In this document: in pieces, positions 12,640 through 20,663 of the stretch
Position numbering within the stretch: position 1 is the stretch's first letter
Layout: the number at the start of each line of letters is the position of its first letter
Origin: Haemaphysalis longicornis
Lineage: Eukaryota > Arthropoda > Arachnida > Ixodida > Ixodidae
Reading direction: 5' to 3'
Length of the DNA: 64,000 bases
NCBI GenBank assembly: GCA_013339765.2
Contig: CM023449.1
Location: forward strand, 20,892,888-20,956,887
Position numbers and translations under genes: made by a program
Notes under the pieces: model-generated
The model's database searches: none
What the model was told of the DNA's origin: nothing
Seen by the model: the letters and a program-made list of their open reading frames with translations, nothing else

Positions 12640-13682
12640 ATACGCCCACTGCAGGGCAAATGCCTATCCCATTAATCTCCAATTAGCCAGGTCATGTCCT
12701 AACTGCAACCAATTTATCACCGCAAACTTCTTGATCTCATCTGCCCATCTAACTTTCTGCCGCCCCCTGCAACGATTACCTTCTCTAGGGATCCACTCTG
12801 TTACCCTTCACGACCAACGGTTATCTTGCCTTTGCATTACGTTCCCTGCCGACGTCCATTTCTTCTTCTTAATTTCTATTAAAATGTCCTTAACACGCGT
12901 GTGTTTCCAGACCCACTCCGCTCTCTTCTTGTCCCTTAACGTTACACCTATCATCTTCCGCTCCATTGTGCGCTGAGTCGCCCTCAATTTAAGTTGAACC
13001 CTCTTAGTGAGCCTTCAAGTTTCTGCCCCGTAGGTGAGTACCGGGACTGTTTAGTGCTGTTCATTCCAAAGGTTATCACTGACAGGATTTAGTGTACCAG
13101 CATAGCAGTGAATGATAATGCGACTATATTTCGTTTCGTTGTCCCAAAGCCGATTGGAGAACCGACACTTAGCTAATGTTAATATGTGGTCAAATTGCAA
13201 AATAGATGCGGACAAAGAAATACAAAGCAAGTATACACGCATTGAATAGAGGTGCAGCTTGAAGTACACAAGACAGGCGCTGGCTCATCAAGTTGCGTTT
13301 TAAGTAGCTTGTTCTCAGCACTACTTTTCTTACACCTCCTCCCTTCCCTCTAACACTGATACAACGCCATCACGAACTCCAGCCAACACGCCCAACCTTT
13401 CACCTTGCGAAATCGCACGCGATACAGGGCTCCCTCATTCACCTTGACGAATTCCTCGCTGACCGACGACGTGGAAAACCCGCCAGATGCCACGGGGTGA
13501 GCGGCTACGAATCTCTTCGGTTTGATGTCGTCGTAGCTATTTTCGGCACCCGAGTCCCCCGCCGCGTCCTGCTTCGGTTTTCTGTCACCGGGTTCAAATT
13601 TGGCGCCTTCCCAGAGACCCTGTCCTTCGCCTCCCTCTAGGTCCTCGGATAGCCTTTGGGTCGCCTTGCTGGATTCACTCAT
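339..13682 (-). CDS. Gene A: spliced gene for a long low-complexity protein (5' part, runs off left edge)
   Basis: The model joins eight exons on the minus strand: 13404-13682, 10510-10605, 8507-8635, 5485-5811, 3871-4179, 2594-2796, 1314-1671 and 339-608. All junctions have AG acceptors and GT donors, and the phases agree throughout (0,0,0,0,0,2,0), giving 657 codons without a stop. The product is predicted to be disordered: acidic Ser/Gly-rich at the N-terminus, Arg/Ser/His/Cys-rich in the middle (exon 4), and basic/acidic mixed later. I see no membrane helix or folded domain. The start is the ATG at 13682 with A at -3, although the frame is open further upstream. The gene points away from gene B, which also begins with a disordered Arg/Ser-rich tail. 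Gene A could therefore be the cytoplasmic part of a related membrane protein whose ectodomain lies off the left edge; that is inference only. The function is not recognised. Confidence 0.6.
609..1313 (-). other. Gene A intron 7 with microsatellite
   Basis: Apart from the GACA repeat at 740-1085, I see no coding signal here. The long ORFs on both strands are translations of the repeat. Confidence 0.5.
740..1085. repeat. (GACA)n microsatellite with GACG variants
   Basis: About 345 bp of imperfect tetranucleotide repeat, mostly GACA with GACG, GGCA and AGAG interruptions. Its translations give meaningless TDRQ/CLSV repeats on the two strands. Confidence 0.95.
1314..1671 (-). CDS. Gene A exon 7
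   Basis: This exon contributes one base plus 119 codons. The acceptor is strong (CACTTTTCCAG). Its first base completes an Arg codon with the two bases ending exon 6, which independently supports the junction. It encodes an acidic Ser-rich patch (DLSPESDSSEDHDGDYF), a possible casein-kinase target, then a basic region. The chosen donor is AGG|GTAATT at 1313. Confidence 0.55.
1757..2200 (+). repeat. Interspersed repeat carrying the 'GGATATGACGTCA' core, two copies
   Basis: The copy at 1757-1996 runs from 'tcctctgtcataggaatcgg' through 'gtgtgcttggcgag' and 'ggatatgacgtcagtgaaat' to 'cggcataaaacactttc'. A shorter copy with only the 3' part lies at 2040-2200. Homologous copies are at 14340-15070, 50848-51095 and 51265-51420. 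It is a SINE-like family; the full-length limits are uncertain. Confidence 0.7.
2200..2593. other. Gene A intron 6 remainder, no feature seen
   Basis: This is AT-rich sequence with a short poly-A at about 2314. I see no exon or recognised repeat. Confidence 0.4.
2594..2796 (-). CDS. Gene A exon 6
   Basis: This exon has 67 codons plus two bases and ends at donor GTCAG|GTATGC. It encodes a charged, probably helical segment (LTVEHVVRKSDSLIENERRH, then basic Arg/Asp/Glu runs). The acceptor CTTCCGGAG gives phase 0; an alternative phase-0 acceptor at 2821 would add eight codons. Confidence 0.55.
3246..3550 (+). repeat. Tandem duplication of a ~138-bp unit
   Basis: The unit starting 'caacgtttgtatttcac' at 3249 recurs at 3387. 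A partial third copy of its end ('gcacgcttcagcgc...ctcacctga') is at about 3518-3550. Between them is a short 'gagtagtagt' degeneration. It lies within an intron of gene A. Confidence 0.75.
3871..4179 (-). CDS. Gene A exon 5
   Basis: This exon has 103 codons in phase 0 with a good acceptor (TCACTCTTTCAG). It encodes a Ser/Arg/Gly-rich low-complexity region (TGQSSSTSASEDNEGDAA). The donor AAG|GTGTCC at 3870 fits the phase of exon 6. The same frame stays open to 3635, where AG|GTGATG would be a donor in phase 2 and would need an unseen exon before exon 6. The extra 78 codons look coding (HVLELNFPPSPLMRSISNLL), so the longer exon may be used in some transcripts. Confidence 0.5.
4246..4306. repeat. 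Perfect-looking hairpin, 24-bp stem, 13-nt loop
   Basis: The arm 4246-4269 and the arm 4283-4306 are reverse complements with a single mismatch (a GC-rich CACGGCCGG...GGCG stem). It lies 67 bp upstream of the exon 5 acceptor, in the gene A intron. It could be a small inverted-repeat transposon remnant or a structured intron element. Confidence 0.8.
4852..5385 (+). repeat. Interspersed repeat with GGATT pentamers and inverted ends
   Basis: It begins 'gtagcgtaagctacactggc' and contains (GGATT)n runs at 4935-5010 and 5228-5255. It ends with 'tagcatgataatcagctaat'-type sequence and 'tagctcacgctacgtatatc'. The start GTAGCGTAAGCTA is inverted near the end (TAGCTCACGCTAC). A homologous copy is at 20363-20663, and a partial copy with the same pentamer and 'cagacgcactggcgcc' block is at 8060-8260. 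Confidence 0.75.
5485..5811 (-). CDS. Gene A exon 4
   Basis: This exon has 109 codons in phase 0 between acceptor CCGTTTCGCAG and donor CTCGGG|GTGGGT. The product is very rich in Arg, His, Cys and Ser (CSRSCRRRHRSASC; SHRHHVHHHRHQHR). The other two minus frames are also open, but only this frame matches the phase of exons 3 and 5. The opposite strand shows a hydrophobic open frame that I regard as a shadow. Confidence 0.5.
6459..6478 (+). repeat. Poly-C tract
   Basis: A run of about 18 C in a gene A intron. Neighbouring 5960-6660 shows no other feature. Confidence 0.8.
6668..7596. mobile_element. Probable pogo/Tigger-like non-autonomous element
   Basis: The left end reads 'taaacctggacgtacctc' and the right end inverts to 'taaacctggatataacg'. 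Internal 'tgtaacgaa..cctggat' blocks near both ends resemble the sub-terminal sequences of pogo/Tigger elements. No transposase ORF is visible. The limits are approximate. Confidence 0.35.
7976..8000 (+). repeat. (CGT)n microsatellite
   Basis: Eight trinucleotide units. Its translation gives poly-Arg, poly-Ser or poly-Asp depending on frame, and none is part of a gene model. Confidence 0.9.
8060..8260 (+). repeat. GGATT-pentamer repeat fragment
   Basis: (GATTG)n and (GGCTT)n runs are followed by 'cagacgcactggcgccggcg', shared with 5083-5103. It is a partial copy of the family at 4852-5385. Confidence 0.65.
8507..8635 (-). CDS. Gene A exon 3
   Basis: This exon has 43 codons in phase 0. The acceptor is CCACCCAACAG and the donor is the strong AAG|GTGAGT. 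It encodes KAGSSGGDKGAKDELNRTLK and ends in GHCKCRSK. It is a small, charged, low-complexity piece. Confidence 0.6.
9033..10352 (-). mobile_element. Tigger/pogo-like DNA transposon, internally deleted
   Basis: The terminal inverted repeats CAGTCAAARCTCGAYTTAAC lie at 9033 and, inverted, ending at 10352. The right flank is TA, the target site of Tc1/mariner-superfamily elements; the left flank is TG, probably mutated. Sub-terminal 'tcgttaaatcgag' motifs occur at both ends. The element carries the broken transposase at 9294-9791. It sits in the gene A intron between exons 2 and 3. Confidence 0.75.
9294..9791 (-). pseudogene. Tigger/pogo transposase remnant
   Basis: This is a 165-codon open frame. 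Residues ~35-85 resemble the CENP-B/psq-type helix-turn-helix found at the N-terminus of Tigger transposases (KKLTMDEKSDIIRAV... VPGSTLSTIL). The last ~60 residues (PDQVMDALDLLRMF...ITDFFGGK) look like a Tigger C-terminus. The central catalytic DDE domain is absent, so the protein is fused across a deletion and cannot transpose. It belongs to the element at 9033-10352. Confidence 0.65.
10510..10605 (-). CDS. Gene A exon 2
   Basis: This exon has exactly 32 codons in phase 0. The acceptor is CCTGGTGCAG and the donor is GAG|GTGAGG. It encodes GLKQTDKLPEASSENEMQGG and a short acidic tail. A fragment of it is repeated at 10857-10880. Confidence 0.6.
10857..10880 (-). repeat. Duplicated fragment of gene A exon 2
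   Basis: 24 bp read 'ttttcggaggacgcctcggg'+4 bases. They match 10562-10585 inside exon 2 (the LPEASSE codons) with one mismatch, about 300 bp upstream in gene A orientation. No splice sites surround it. Confidence 0.6.
10970..12058 (+). pseudogene. CR1-like LINE, degraded reverse transcriptase and 3' end
   Basis: RT motifs are visible: a QHGFRK-like block, CIFIDFAKTFDTVSHSLL at ~11100-11160, and VTSGVPQ at ~11275. The frame then jumps directly to YKYLGVHISSDLSWRTHI (11360), so the block with the catalytic YxDD box is missing. Thumb-like sequence follows (EYASCVWAPHT, 11520) with several stops. The 3' terminus is 'gagagtaaat' followed by (ATGAA)n at 12035-12058, a typical CR1-type tail. It cannot be active. 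Confidence 0.8.
12505..12635 (+). repeat. (TCC)n(TCA)n microsatellite
   Basis: About 95 bp of TCC/CTC units runs into about 35 bp of TCA units. It directly abuts the 3' end of the minus-strand RTE fragment that follows, so it is probably an expanded LINE tail. The poly-Leu/poly-Ile and poly-Arg/Met open frames across it are not genes. Confidence 0.9.
12636..13050 (-). mobile_element. RTE-type LINE 3' fragment
   Basis: Read on the minus strand it carries the C-terminal end of an RTE ORF: VQLKLR / MERK / VREQTRVK-like blocks, 'GHVMRR', 'EWIPREGKRCRGRQK' and a Trp/Gln-rich end. It has several frame breaks and a terminal (GAT)n tail. Homologous fragments are at 25985-26515, 36105-36525 and 42535-42980. 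Confidence 0.8.
13404..13682 (-). CDS. Gene A exon 1 (start codon)
   Basis: This exon has 93 codons from the ATG at 13682 to donor AAG|GTGAAA. It starts MSESSKATQRLSED and contains acidic Gly-rich and Lys-rich patches, ending VNEGALYRVRFRK. The frame remains open upstream to about 14045, and an acceptor-like CTGTCCGCAG at ~13769 could make this an internal exon. I prefer the ATG for its context. Confidence 0.55.
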
Positions 13683-14339
13683 GATCGTTCCAGACGACGA
13701 CGTGTGAACGGCGTCGCCGGCTTCCGGGCGTCTGCTCCCATCGAGAAAGCACCCTAGGATCTGCGGACAGGTATGTGTCTCCCGTGGTGACCTCGGGGCG
13801 CCCGCCACGGACCTGCCGAGCCGACGGGCTGCTTCAGAGCGCGCTGCCCCACAGACACCCGGACCCTGAGCGAGGCTCAGGGCCCGCCATTGCCGATGAC
13901 GATGATAGTGGAGAAGGCTGCCAGTGCACGGGCATTTACCGCGATGCCGCCGCAGCTGCCCCAGAAGCTTTGAAGTTGGCCATACATCATCTGCATCTGC
14001 AACAAACGAGCGAAGGAGGATCAGGCGGTATTTTTTCCTGCCCAAACAGCACAGCGCCTACAGCAGCGATGGCGATGCGATGTGCCCTAGTCCTGCCTTA
14101 CGTCAAATTTTCTTCCGCAGCCGTTGAACCTTCAAGTGGAGTTCCTTGCGCTTCATGGGTTGATTTATGACCAGATGGAGGGAGATGGACAGGGTGGGCT
14201 CAGTTGCGACGAGCAACTGCATATTCTGTGCCGGCGATACGTCATCTCGGCTCAGCGGCGGCTTGTACTAAACTTCCCTTCTAACAGCGGAGCTGTTTTT
14301 ACTGGCCGTAAGTTCGCCGTTGCAGGAAAAAATACCCAG

Positions 14340-15070
14340 AAAATGTGGTTGATCCCTCTTTCGTAGGAATCGATAAAACATGAAAGTGAGATGTGCCTTC
14401 ACAGGAGCAGTTGAATGTTTATTGTGCATCGATATGAACTTGTAGATCGCTATTTATATTTTGTCGGTATGGCACCGTCAGCCCTATCAACATTAGACAC
14501 CGGATTGCACGTTCCGGATCACTGCGTAAACCCGGATGAAACCAGACGTGCTAGCGAACCATGCGAACGAAACCGAACGGGTTGCCAGGGGATCATTTGG
14601 TGAACTCACGGTCCGCTGTAGCGAAAGAGCATGATTTGCAGGGCTGTCTTGTGGGTGTGCTTGGCGAGCGACAACCTGCTGGCGCGTCGCTTTCGCAAAT
14701 GTGCGACCACTGAGTCACCGCTCCGTGGAGTGCGCGGCAGATGGTTGCATTGCGACGAGCTCAGGCGGCGCCAACTGTCGGCGCTCATTAGCATCGTGAT
14801 GCACTACTTCGCTTCACCTCTGTTAGATGGCAGCACCATGGAAATAGAGCCGGTTATAAGAAAGATGCATGGCGCGTTTATGCGCCTGTCTCCGCTTCAG
14901 CCGGTAGCGGAGTCGGTAAAGCGCCTGGCACCTCCCGTTGCGGCGACGGAGCACCCGGCTCGAGTCCTGGCGCAGCCGTGTTTTCTTGGCGATGTCATTT
15001 CAGGACGGATATGACGTCAATCAGGTCTTGGTGGATCCCGGCATAAAACGCTTTCGTGTTAAAAAATGCC
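14340..15070 (+). repeat. Split copy of the 'GGATATGACGTCA' repeat with a tRNA-like insert
   Basis: Pieces of the family at 1757-1996 appear in order at 14340-14420, 14625-14700 and 14985-15065, with other sequence between. At 14895-14975 there is a tRNA-like stretch with an A-box (TAGCGGAGTCGGTAAAGCGC) and a B-box (GGCTCGAGTCC). The block 14785-14840 (cgctcattagcat..., agatggcagcaccat) recurs inverted at 63820-63905 next to another tRNA-like head. Confidence 0.55.
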
Positions 15071-15074
15071 GGGC

Positions 15075-15345
15075 ACTCGTAAGCGCGTGCCTCGAGGCGA
15101 CCGCCGAGCGCCTTCGCAAGCGCAGACGCTTTGGCGAAAAAAAAAAAAAAAACCAAAAACCCCGAGGAGCAAAAATTTTCATGTTCATCTAACACCTTTC
15201 GTCATCATCAACTCACACACCTTCATCTATGTCCTGTGACAAAATAAACGGCGTTAAAAAATAGCCTAAGCTCATGAGCGCGTGCCTCGCGGCGACCGCC
15301 ATGTTTCCGCCTCGCGTAGTGGCTTTAGCAAAAAAAAAAATCCAG
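15075..15345 (+). repeat. Short direct repeat 'gcgcgtgcctcg-ggcgaccgcc'
   Basis: Two copies lie at ~15080-15155 and ~15275-15345, each ending in an A-rich run. The rest of 15345-16200 shows only a (GAATT)n run at 15940-15965 and no gene. Confidence 0.5.
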
Positions 15346-16243
15346 CGCTGTCGGCAAGGGCTACGAGGGTTGTCAGCTGAGTTGTTCTTACTGCATTGCT
15401 CATTGCTTCTGCCAGCCACTGTTTTTGTGACTACAGTAAAATCCAGATCATACGACTTTCAAGGGACCGTGCTAGCTTAACAATGCATCCGGCAACGCTC
15501 ACCTATAACAGCTTCGCCATTCAAGTCTGACGCATTAGTGCAAGCTTCCCTGAATTTTTTTCCTTAAATTCTGTGACCCAGACACAGAATAGATGCTTGA
15601 AGATTTTTTTATTTGACATATCGAAGAAAAGAAGAATTACTTAGTTCATTGTTAATAACCTCGAAGTTTGTAGACCCCTAGAAACGCTTAGGAATTTTAT
15701 ATTTGGTGTTCATTGTTAGTGTAATTTAAGGGCTGTTAAATTTCGACTTCTTTCAACTTTTAGCTGGAAGCAGTCCCAGTTTTCCCTGCAATTATTTGTC
15801 ATTTCAGCACGTATTTATGTTATCATTTTAATATCAGGAATATAATTAGTAAGCAACCCACACAACTTCAGAGAAAAAAGATTAGGATTTGCATTGTCTT
15901 AGCTATATAGAACGTATTTGAAAGAAAAGAACAAAAAAGGAATTGAATTGAATTGAATTGAATTGCATAAAGAAAAAAATAACACGATGAAAAATTACAG
16001 AGGAGGTCCTAAAGTCAGCGACTGTCTGGGGAACCTCCTATATCTAATAGGTGGGCTAACGGTGCGATAAAGGGTTCAGTGGTTTAGACTAGTACGAAAC
16101 AAGTGAAAACAACATCAGTATAAAACACGTACACTGATACATCATAAATATTGTCACATGAACATTACAGGTTACAGAATGTAGATATGGGTTTCAAGAC
16201 ATAGTGGCAAAAGTGCACGATAAAGAAAAACGAAAGCAGGTGT

Positions 16244-16246
<3 letters not shown>

Positions 16247-16306
<60 letters not shown>
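16247..16306 (+). repeat. (TA)n microsatellite
   Basis: About 60 bp of TA units with one AA interruption. It abuts the end of the minus-orientation SINE copy at 16308. Confidence 0.95.
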
Positions 16307-16472
16307 GTTTGGAAATGAGGGGCTCGTTAGGAAATACAGAAAGAAATGCCGGCAGTCTACAACGCCAAAGAAGGCATAGGGGAATGGTTAGACTATTTTT
16401 TTACCGTTAGTGACGTTACATTATTATTTTTTTATTATTATAATTACGTGAGAAAGAAGAAAGAAAAAACGC

Positions 16473-16543
16473 GCCCAGACCGGGGACCGAACCCACGCCT
16501 TTCGATTAGATCTCGAATGCCTTACCAATTCGGCTATCTGGGC
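16473..16543 (-). repeat. tRNA-Arg(UCU)-like SINE head
   Basis: 71 nt fold as a cloverleaf: a perfect 7-bp acceptor stem (GCCCAGA/TCTGGGC), a 3-bp D stem, a perfect 5-bp anticodon stem TTCGA/TCGAA with loop GATCTAA, and a T arm with a mismatch. The anticodon position reads TCT, but U33 is A and the T stem is broken. It is followed by a repeat body, so this is a SINE head and not a functional tRNA gene. Confidence 0.75.
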
Positions 16544-16740
16544 GACTGTGTCCTCCTTCACTTTCAAGGGGTATTTATATTTACTACAACTGTATCTAGA
16601 CGCTTGAGGGTGGTAGCCAGCGCCACTCAGACTACACGGGGAGAAGGGGACCTTCTTTTCAACCCCCGGGGCGTGACGCAAACGTCTACAGCCTGTCATA
16701 AGCGGGTAACTGGCGGGAAGCCCTCTTATGCTACTCAGTC

Positions 16741-16810
16741 GCCCAGATAGCCGAATTGGTAAGACAGTCAAAATCTAATCGAAAGGCGTGGGTCGGTCCC
16801 CACTCTGGGC
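16741..16810 (+). repeat. tRNA-Arg-like SINE head, second copy
   Basis: Same as 16473-16543 but more degraded in the anticodon arm (AGTCAAAATCTAATCG). A T-rich body follows, 'ttctttctttctttctcacg'. Confidence 0.75.
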
Positions 16811-17370
16811 GCGTGTTTTTCTTTCTTTCTTTCTCACGTAATTAATAATAATAAAAAAATAATAATGTAACGTCACTAACGGTAAAAATAGTCTAATCAT
16901 TCCCCTATGCCTTCTTTGGCGTTGTAGACTGCCGGCATTTCTTTCTGTATTTCCTGGCGAGCCCCTCATTTCCAAACCCTATTATCGTGCGAAAGCTTAG
17001 CGAGGGCCTCGGTTCTGGCAGCCTTGATGCCAAGGTAGCATAAGAGGGCTTCCCGCCAGTTACCCGCTTATGACAGGCTGTAGACGTTCGCGTCACGCAC
17101 CGGGGGGTTGAAAAGAAGGTCCCCTTCTCCCCGTGTAGTCTGAGTGGCGCTGGCTACCACCCTCAAGCGTCAGATACAGTTGTAGTAAATATAAATACCC
17201 CTGAAAGTGCAGGAGGACGCAGTCGCCCAGATAGCCGAATTGGTAAGGCATTCGAGTCCTCTCCCTGAAACGTCAGTAAACCCATTTTTATTATCTACGT
17301 CTTTCTCATGTGTCTCTGTCTCTACTAACCTTATTTTTTCGCGCTCAGCTGTGTGAGTTTTTATCTTTCC

Positions 17371-17375
<5 letters not shown>

Positions 17376-17465
<90 letters not shown>
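17376..17465 (+). repeat. (TA)n microsatellite
   Basis: About 90 bp of TA units with one GA interruption. The GC-richer stretch 17480-17820 after it shows no gene I can support. Confidence 0.95.
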
Positions 17466-17467
<2 letters not shown>

Positions 17468-18267
17468 GTTATCAGAATATACGCGTCGAGATTCGCGATC
17501 GCTGCGCCGCCTGCCGCCGCTTCTCCGCGGCGTTTGCGGGATTAGCGCTGCGTGGCTGATAGGTGGTCATGCGGTGTTTTGGTTCTCCTTCGCTTCCCTT
17601 TGCCTTTCCGCGCACTAAACAACTTGTTATGGTGACGTCTGTAAGCTAACTGCACGTTTAGGGCACTTAAAACAAACAGCTGCGTCTTGGTAGAGCGCTC
17701 TAACGCCAACAAGAGCTACCCGGGGAGGCGGTTCTGCGCGCTTCTTGGCGGCTCTTGCGGGCGTCGGCGACGGCAGCAGCATATCACCGCTGTCACCTTC
17801 GAACACGTCAGCACAAGTGAATTCTATTTATTGTCGCCTCGTTTAGACCTGATATTGCCACTGTAAAAGGTTGGTTCGATTTGCAGCGCAGACAACAAAT
17901 GCGGCTTTGCTTCGAATATGTACGTCGTAGAAAAATATGTTTCGTGGATGTGATAACCCAATAGCTGACAAAAACTTGTGCCTTTTATGGGAATATAAGC
18001 CACGCGAAAATGTAAAGTACACTCAAAGGCTGTGCATTGTCAGATATGTGCCCACTCATGCCTTATAGTAAGAACCAAGGTATATGTTAATGAAACCATG
18101 GGAAAATGAATGTAAGTAAGGAATAAGTAAGGAATAAATAGAATAGTCGTACGGGAATGAAAAAAAAAAACCGAGTGCAGCTTCTGAAATGCTAAAGACG
18201 TTTGTTTGAGCAAGGTAGTATTTACCAGACCAAGTATGTGCGAAATGCACTGATATTTCGCTCGATA

Positions 18268-18295
18268 TGGGGGGGGGGGGGGAGGGGGGGGAGGA
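18268..18295 (+). repeat. Poly-G tract
   Basis: G-runs interrupted by single A residues. It has G-quadruplex potential on the plus strand. Confidence 0.8.
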
Positions 18296-18535
18296 GGACG
18301 CTCAACTATCGTAGTTTAAAAATGCGGAGCAAAATCAACGAATGAACGTTTTAGTAATCACACCCACAAGCTGCGTGTTCACTTTTCGTTTGTTTTTCGC
18401 CTTCAACGAACGGCTGATCACTCGGCGGACGCATTTTTTGAAGAATACAGGGTAGGCAGTTCACAAGCGATACGAGGTGTCGTTGGAAGAGTTGACTGAT
18501 TGATTGCAGGGTTTAACGCGCCGACGCAACGGAGA

Positions 18536-18640
18536 CGATGAGACACGCCGTAGTGGAGGGCTCCGGATTAATTTTGACCACCTGGAGATCCTTGACGTGC
18601 GCCGAAATCTCGTACACACGGGCTCGTTGGAAGAGTGTCG
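18536..18640 (+). repeat. SINE body fragment
   Basis: It contains 'cgccgtagtggagggctccg', 'ggattaattttgaccacctg' and 'cgtacacacgggc', the body of the tRNA SINE at 1-165, without its head. Confidence 0.7.
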
Positions 18641-19720
18641 TATCTGATAAGGGTCTCTGATTTGGTTTATGCTAGATTCTGCAGTCTCCCTGTGTCATAT
18701 GACGATGTTTCGAAGAAGAGTTTGGTCACGGACGCGGATTACTCTATAAGCCCATCTTCGCGCTTCTCGTGGAGGATAAATGTAAAAGATGAATCTTTGC
18801 GAGCGCTCACCTCGGACAAGACGACCCAGCATTAATTTCTCGTCGTGTGCTGACTCGGAGTGTAATTTTGCATTATCCATCGTACTTCTTTAGTACAATG
18901 TTTGTGAAATTTATGCCGCATTGGCTTGTTCATGCTGCTGATCAATATCTGATATGTGATATTGGCAGGCGTAACTTGCGTGCTGTCAGGTATGAGTGCT
19001 CCGCTGGATTTTGTAAGTGCACAGAGTCGATTTACATCATAGTGCGTATGGCCGCAACATGACCATTGGAGGAAACACTGCTTACGAAGACGCTACCACT
19101 AAATTTCAGGGCAGCGGAATTGCAATCAGCTGCATGCAAATGCTGGCTCCGGGACGCCGGCCTGTGACACACGCCGGGCGCTCATGTAGATCTCACTAAG
19201 ATCGCGCCATAAACGTTTATACTCTCGTGAACACACCACGCTTGCAAACAGAGTGCCTGCTCCACGTTATTCGGTATTTCGAACGCGGACAAACGGTAAA
19301 TCGCTGTCTTGAACGAGCCCCAAAAGCAACGGCGACAGGGGGGAGCGGGCCGGGGACTCCCGCGCCTGCTTTCGAAACGGGCCGCTAGAGGGATTTCAGT
19401 GGCGCCCCTACAGGCCGCGCTCGAGGCGTATAGTGAAAAACTGCACAATAAAGAAGAAAAAGCATGCGTAGAATAAATACGCAGAAAAAGACGAAAGAAA
19501 AACACAAATAATACGATGTGCTACGGTGCTACGGATAAAGGACAAGATCAAGTCAAAGTAAGTCTTAGGCAGGTTGATCGTGTAAACACTGAACAAAATA
19601 GTTAATTAGCGCGGTGATAGAATATGCGTTAACAAGGAGATATTTTAATGTGATGGGGCAAGGAATTCGAGTTGATACGCCAGAAAATATAGTAGTGAAC
19701 TTCCCATAATTAGTGAACAT
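18640..19720. other. Spacer, no feature seen
   Basis: Part of the intergenic spacer between divergent genes A and B. I see no exon or recognised repeat. Confidence 0.4.
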
Positions 19721-19724
19721 TCCA

Positions 19725-19800
19725 TAGGAGGAGGAATAAACTTTATTAGTTTTGGATTATTGGCAATGGGTTGTCTCCTCACTCCAGAAGTTCCCGGGCG
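19725..19800 (-). mobile_element. LINE 3'-end fragment
   Basis: On the minus strand the sequence ends '...aactaataaagtttattcc' followed by (TCC)n. This is the terminal AATAAA-plus-simple-tail arrangement seen in the other LINE ends here. Only about 70 bp is present. Confidence 0.5.
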
Positions 19801-20362
19801 GTCACGAACGGATAATTGTTAGCAGCGCGCCAACTACTAACGCTCTAATACATAAAAGCTTTATTTCACCCTGACTGCTTCATATTATGGCCGTTCTTCG
19901 TTAAGTCCATATTTCATTTTATTGTTTGACCAACACCGGCCGCCTAATCTTCTAGCAACTGCCCCTAGTTTGTACCATTTTGTGATGCGAGAGTCCGTCT
20001 GCAGGTCGTTTCGCAGCATCACCTACCTAACAAAAGCTTCATTTCGTCGTGACGTCATGTTACATAACTTCACCTAAACCCATCCCAACCTAACCAAACC
20101 TCACTGAATCTAACCGGAGTTTTTGTTTCAGTTTCTTTTGCCTGAAAACATCGTAATGCTTTAGAAAGACCCGCAAAATAGTCTCCCTTTTCTGACGCTG
20201 GGTCCCGTCGTTATCATCACCAGCGTCGTTGTCGTTGTCTTCTGTATTGGCTCGTTTGTATGGGTGCAGTATTGGGATTTCCCGACACTGGTATTTTGCT
20301 TTCTTGCCACCAGGGTGTGGAGGATAGGCCATTTATGCGGCCGCCATGCTCCATGGCGCCCT

Positions 20363-20663
20363 TTTGTAACGTGAGCTATACTGGCCGAGGTTGAGCAGTT
20401 TCGCGTGGCTCCTGGAGAGCCGCGCTGCGCATGCGCGAGGAGCAGTGCCGTCTCAAGGTGCGCAGCCGGCGCACCGGAGCCGCCGCAGCCGCAACTGCAC
20501 TGGACTGTATTGGATTGGACTGGATTGGATTGGAAATCGTTTTAGCAGCAGTAAGCATGATAATCAGCTAATCCTAGACAACTACGAAACCTACGAATAA
20601 CCAGCTGAACCTTAGCGTACGCTACGTATATCCTGGCATAGCCGAGCTACGCCACTGCTAATT
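20363..20663 (+). repeat. Interspersed repeat with GGATT pentamers, second copy
   Basis: It matches 4852-5385 closely over 'ctggccgaggttgagcagtt', 'tagcagcagtaagcatgata' and 'atatcctggcatagccgagc'. It lies in the gene B upstream region and lacks the central part of the first copy. Confidence 0.8.

Larger units (their letters stand above)
16308..17258. repeat. Inverted cluster of tRNA-Arg-like SINEs
   Basis: The order is: SINE in minus orientation (16308-16543), block B (16550-16735), SINE in plus orientation (16741-16983), spacer, block B inverted (17040-17220), and the head of a third SINE in plus orientation (17225-17256, truncated). Block B and its inverted copy share the 'cgggtaactggcgggaagcc' and 'ctacacggggagaagggg' segments. 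The whole region can fold back on itself. Confidence 0.8.

Noticed and set aside
12353..12686. Poly-Leu/Ile (plus) and Met/Arg-rich (minus) open frames
   Set aside because: Pure translation of the TCC/TCA microsatellite.
13775..14170. Plus-strand open frame opposite gene A exon 1
   Set aside because: A shadow of the GC-rich exon with no splice or homology support.
16473..16543. Functional tRNA-Arg(UCU) gene
   Set aside because: U33 is missing, the T stem is mismatched, and it is one of three copies attached to a repeat body.
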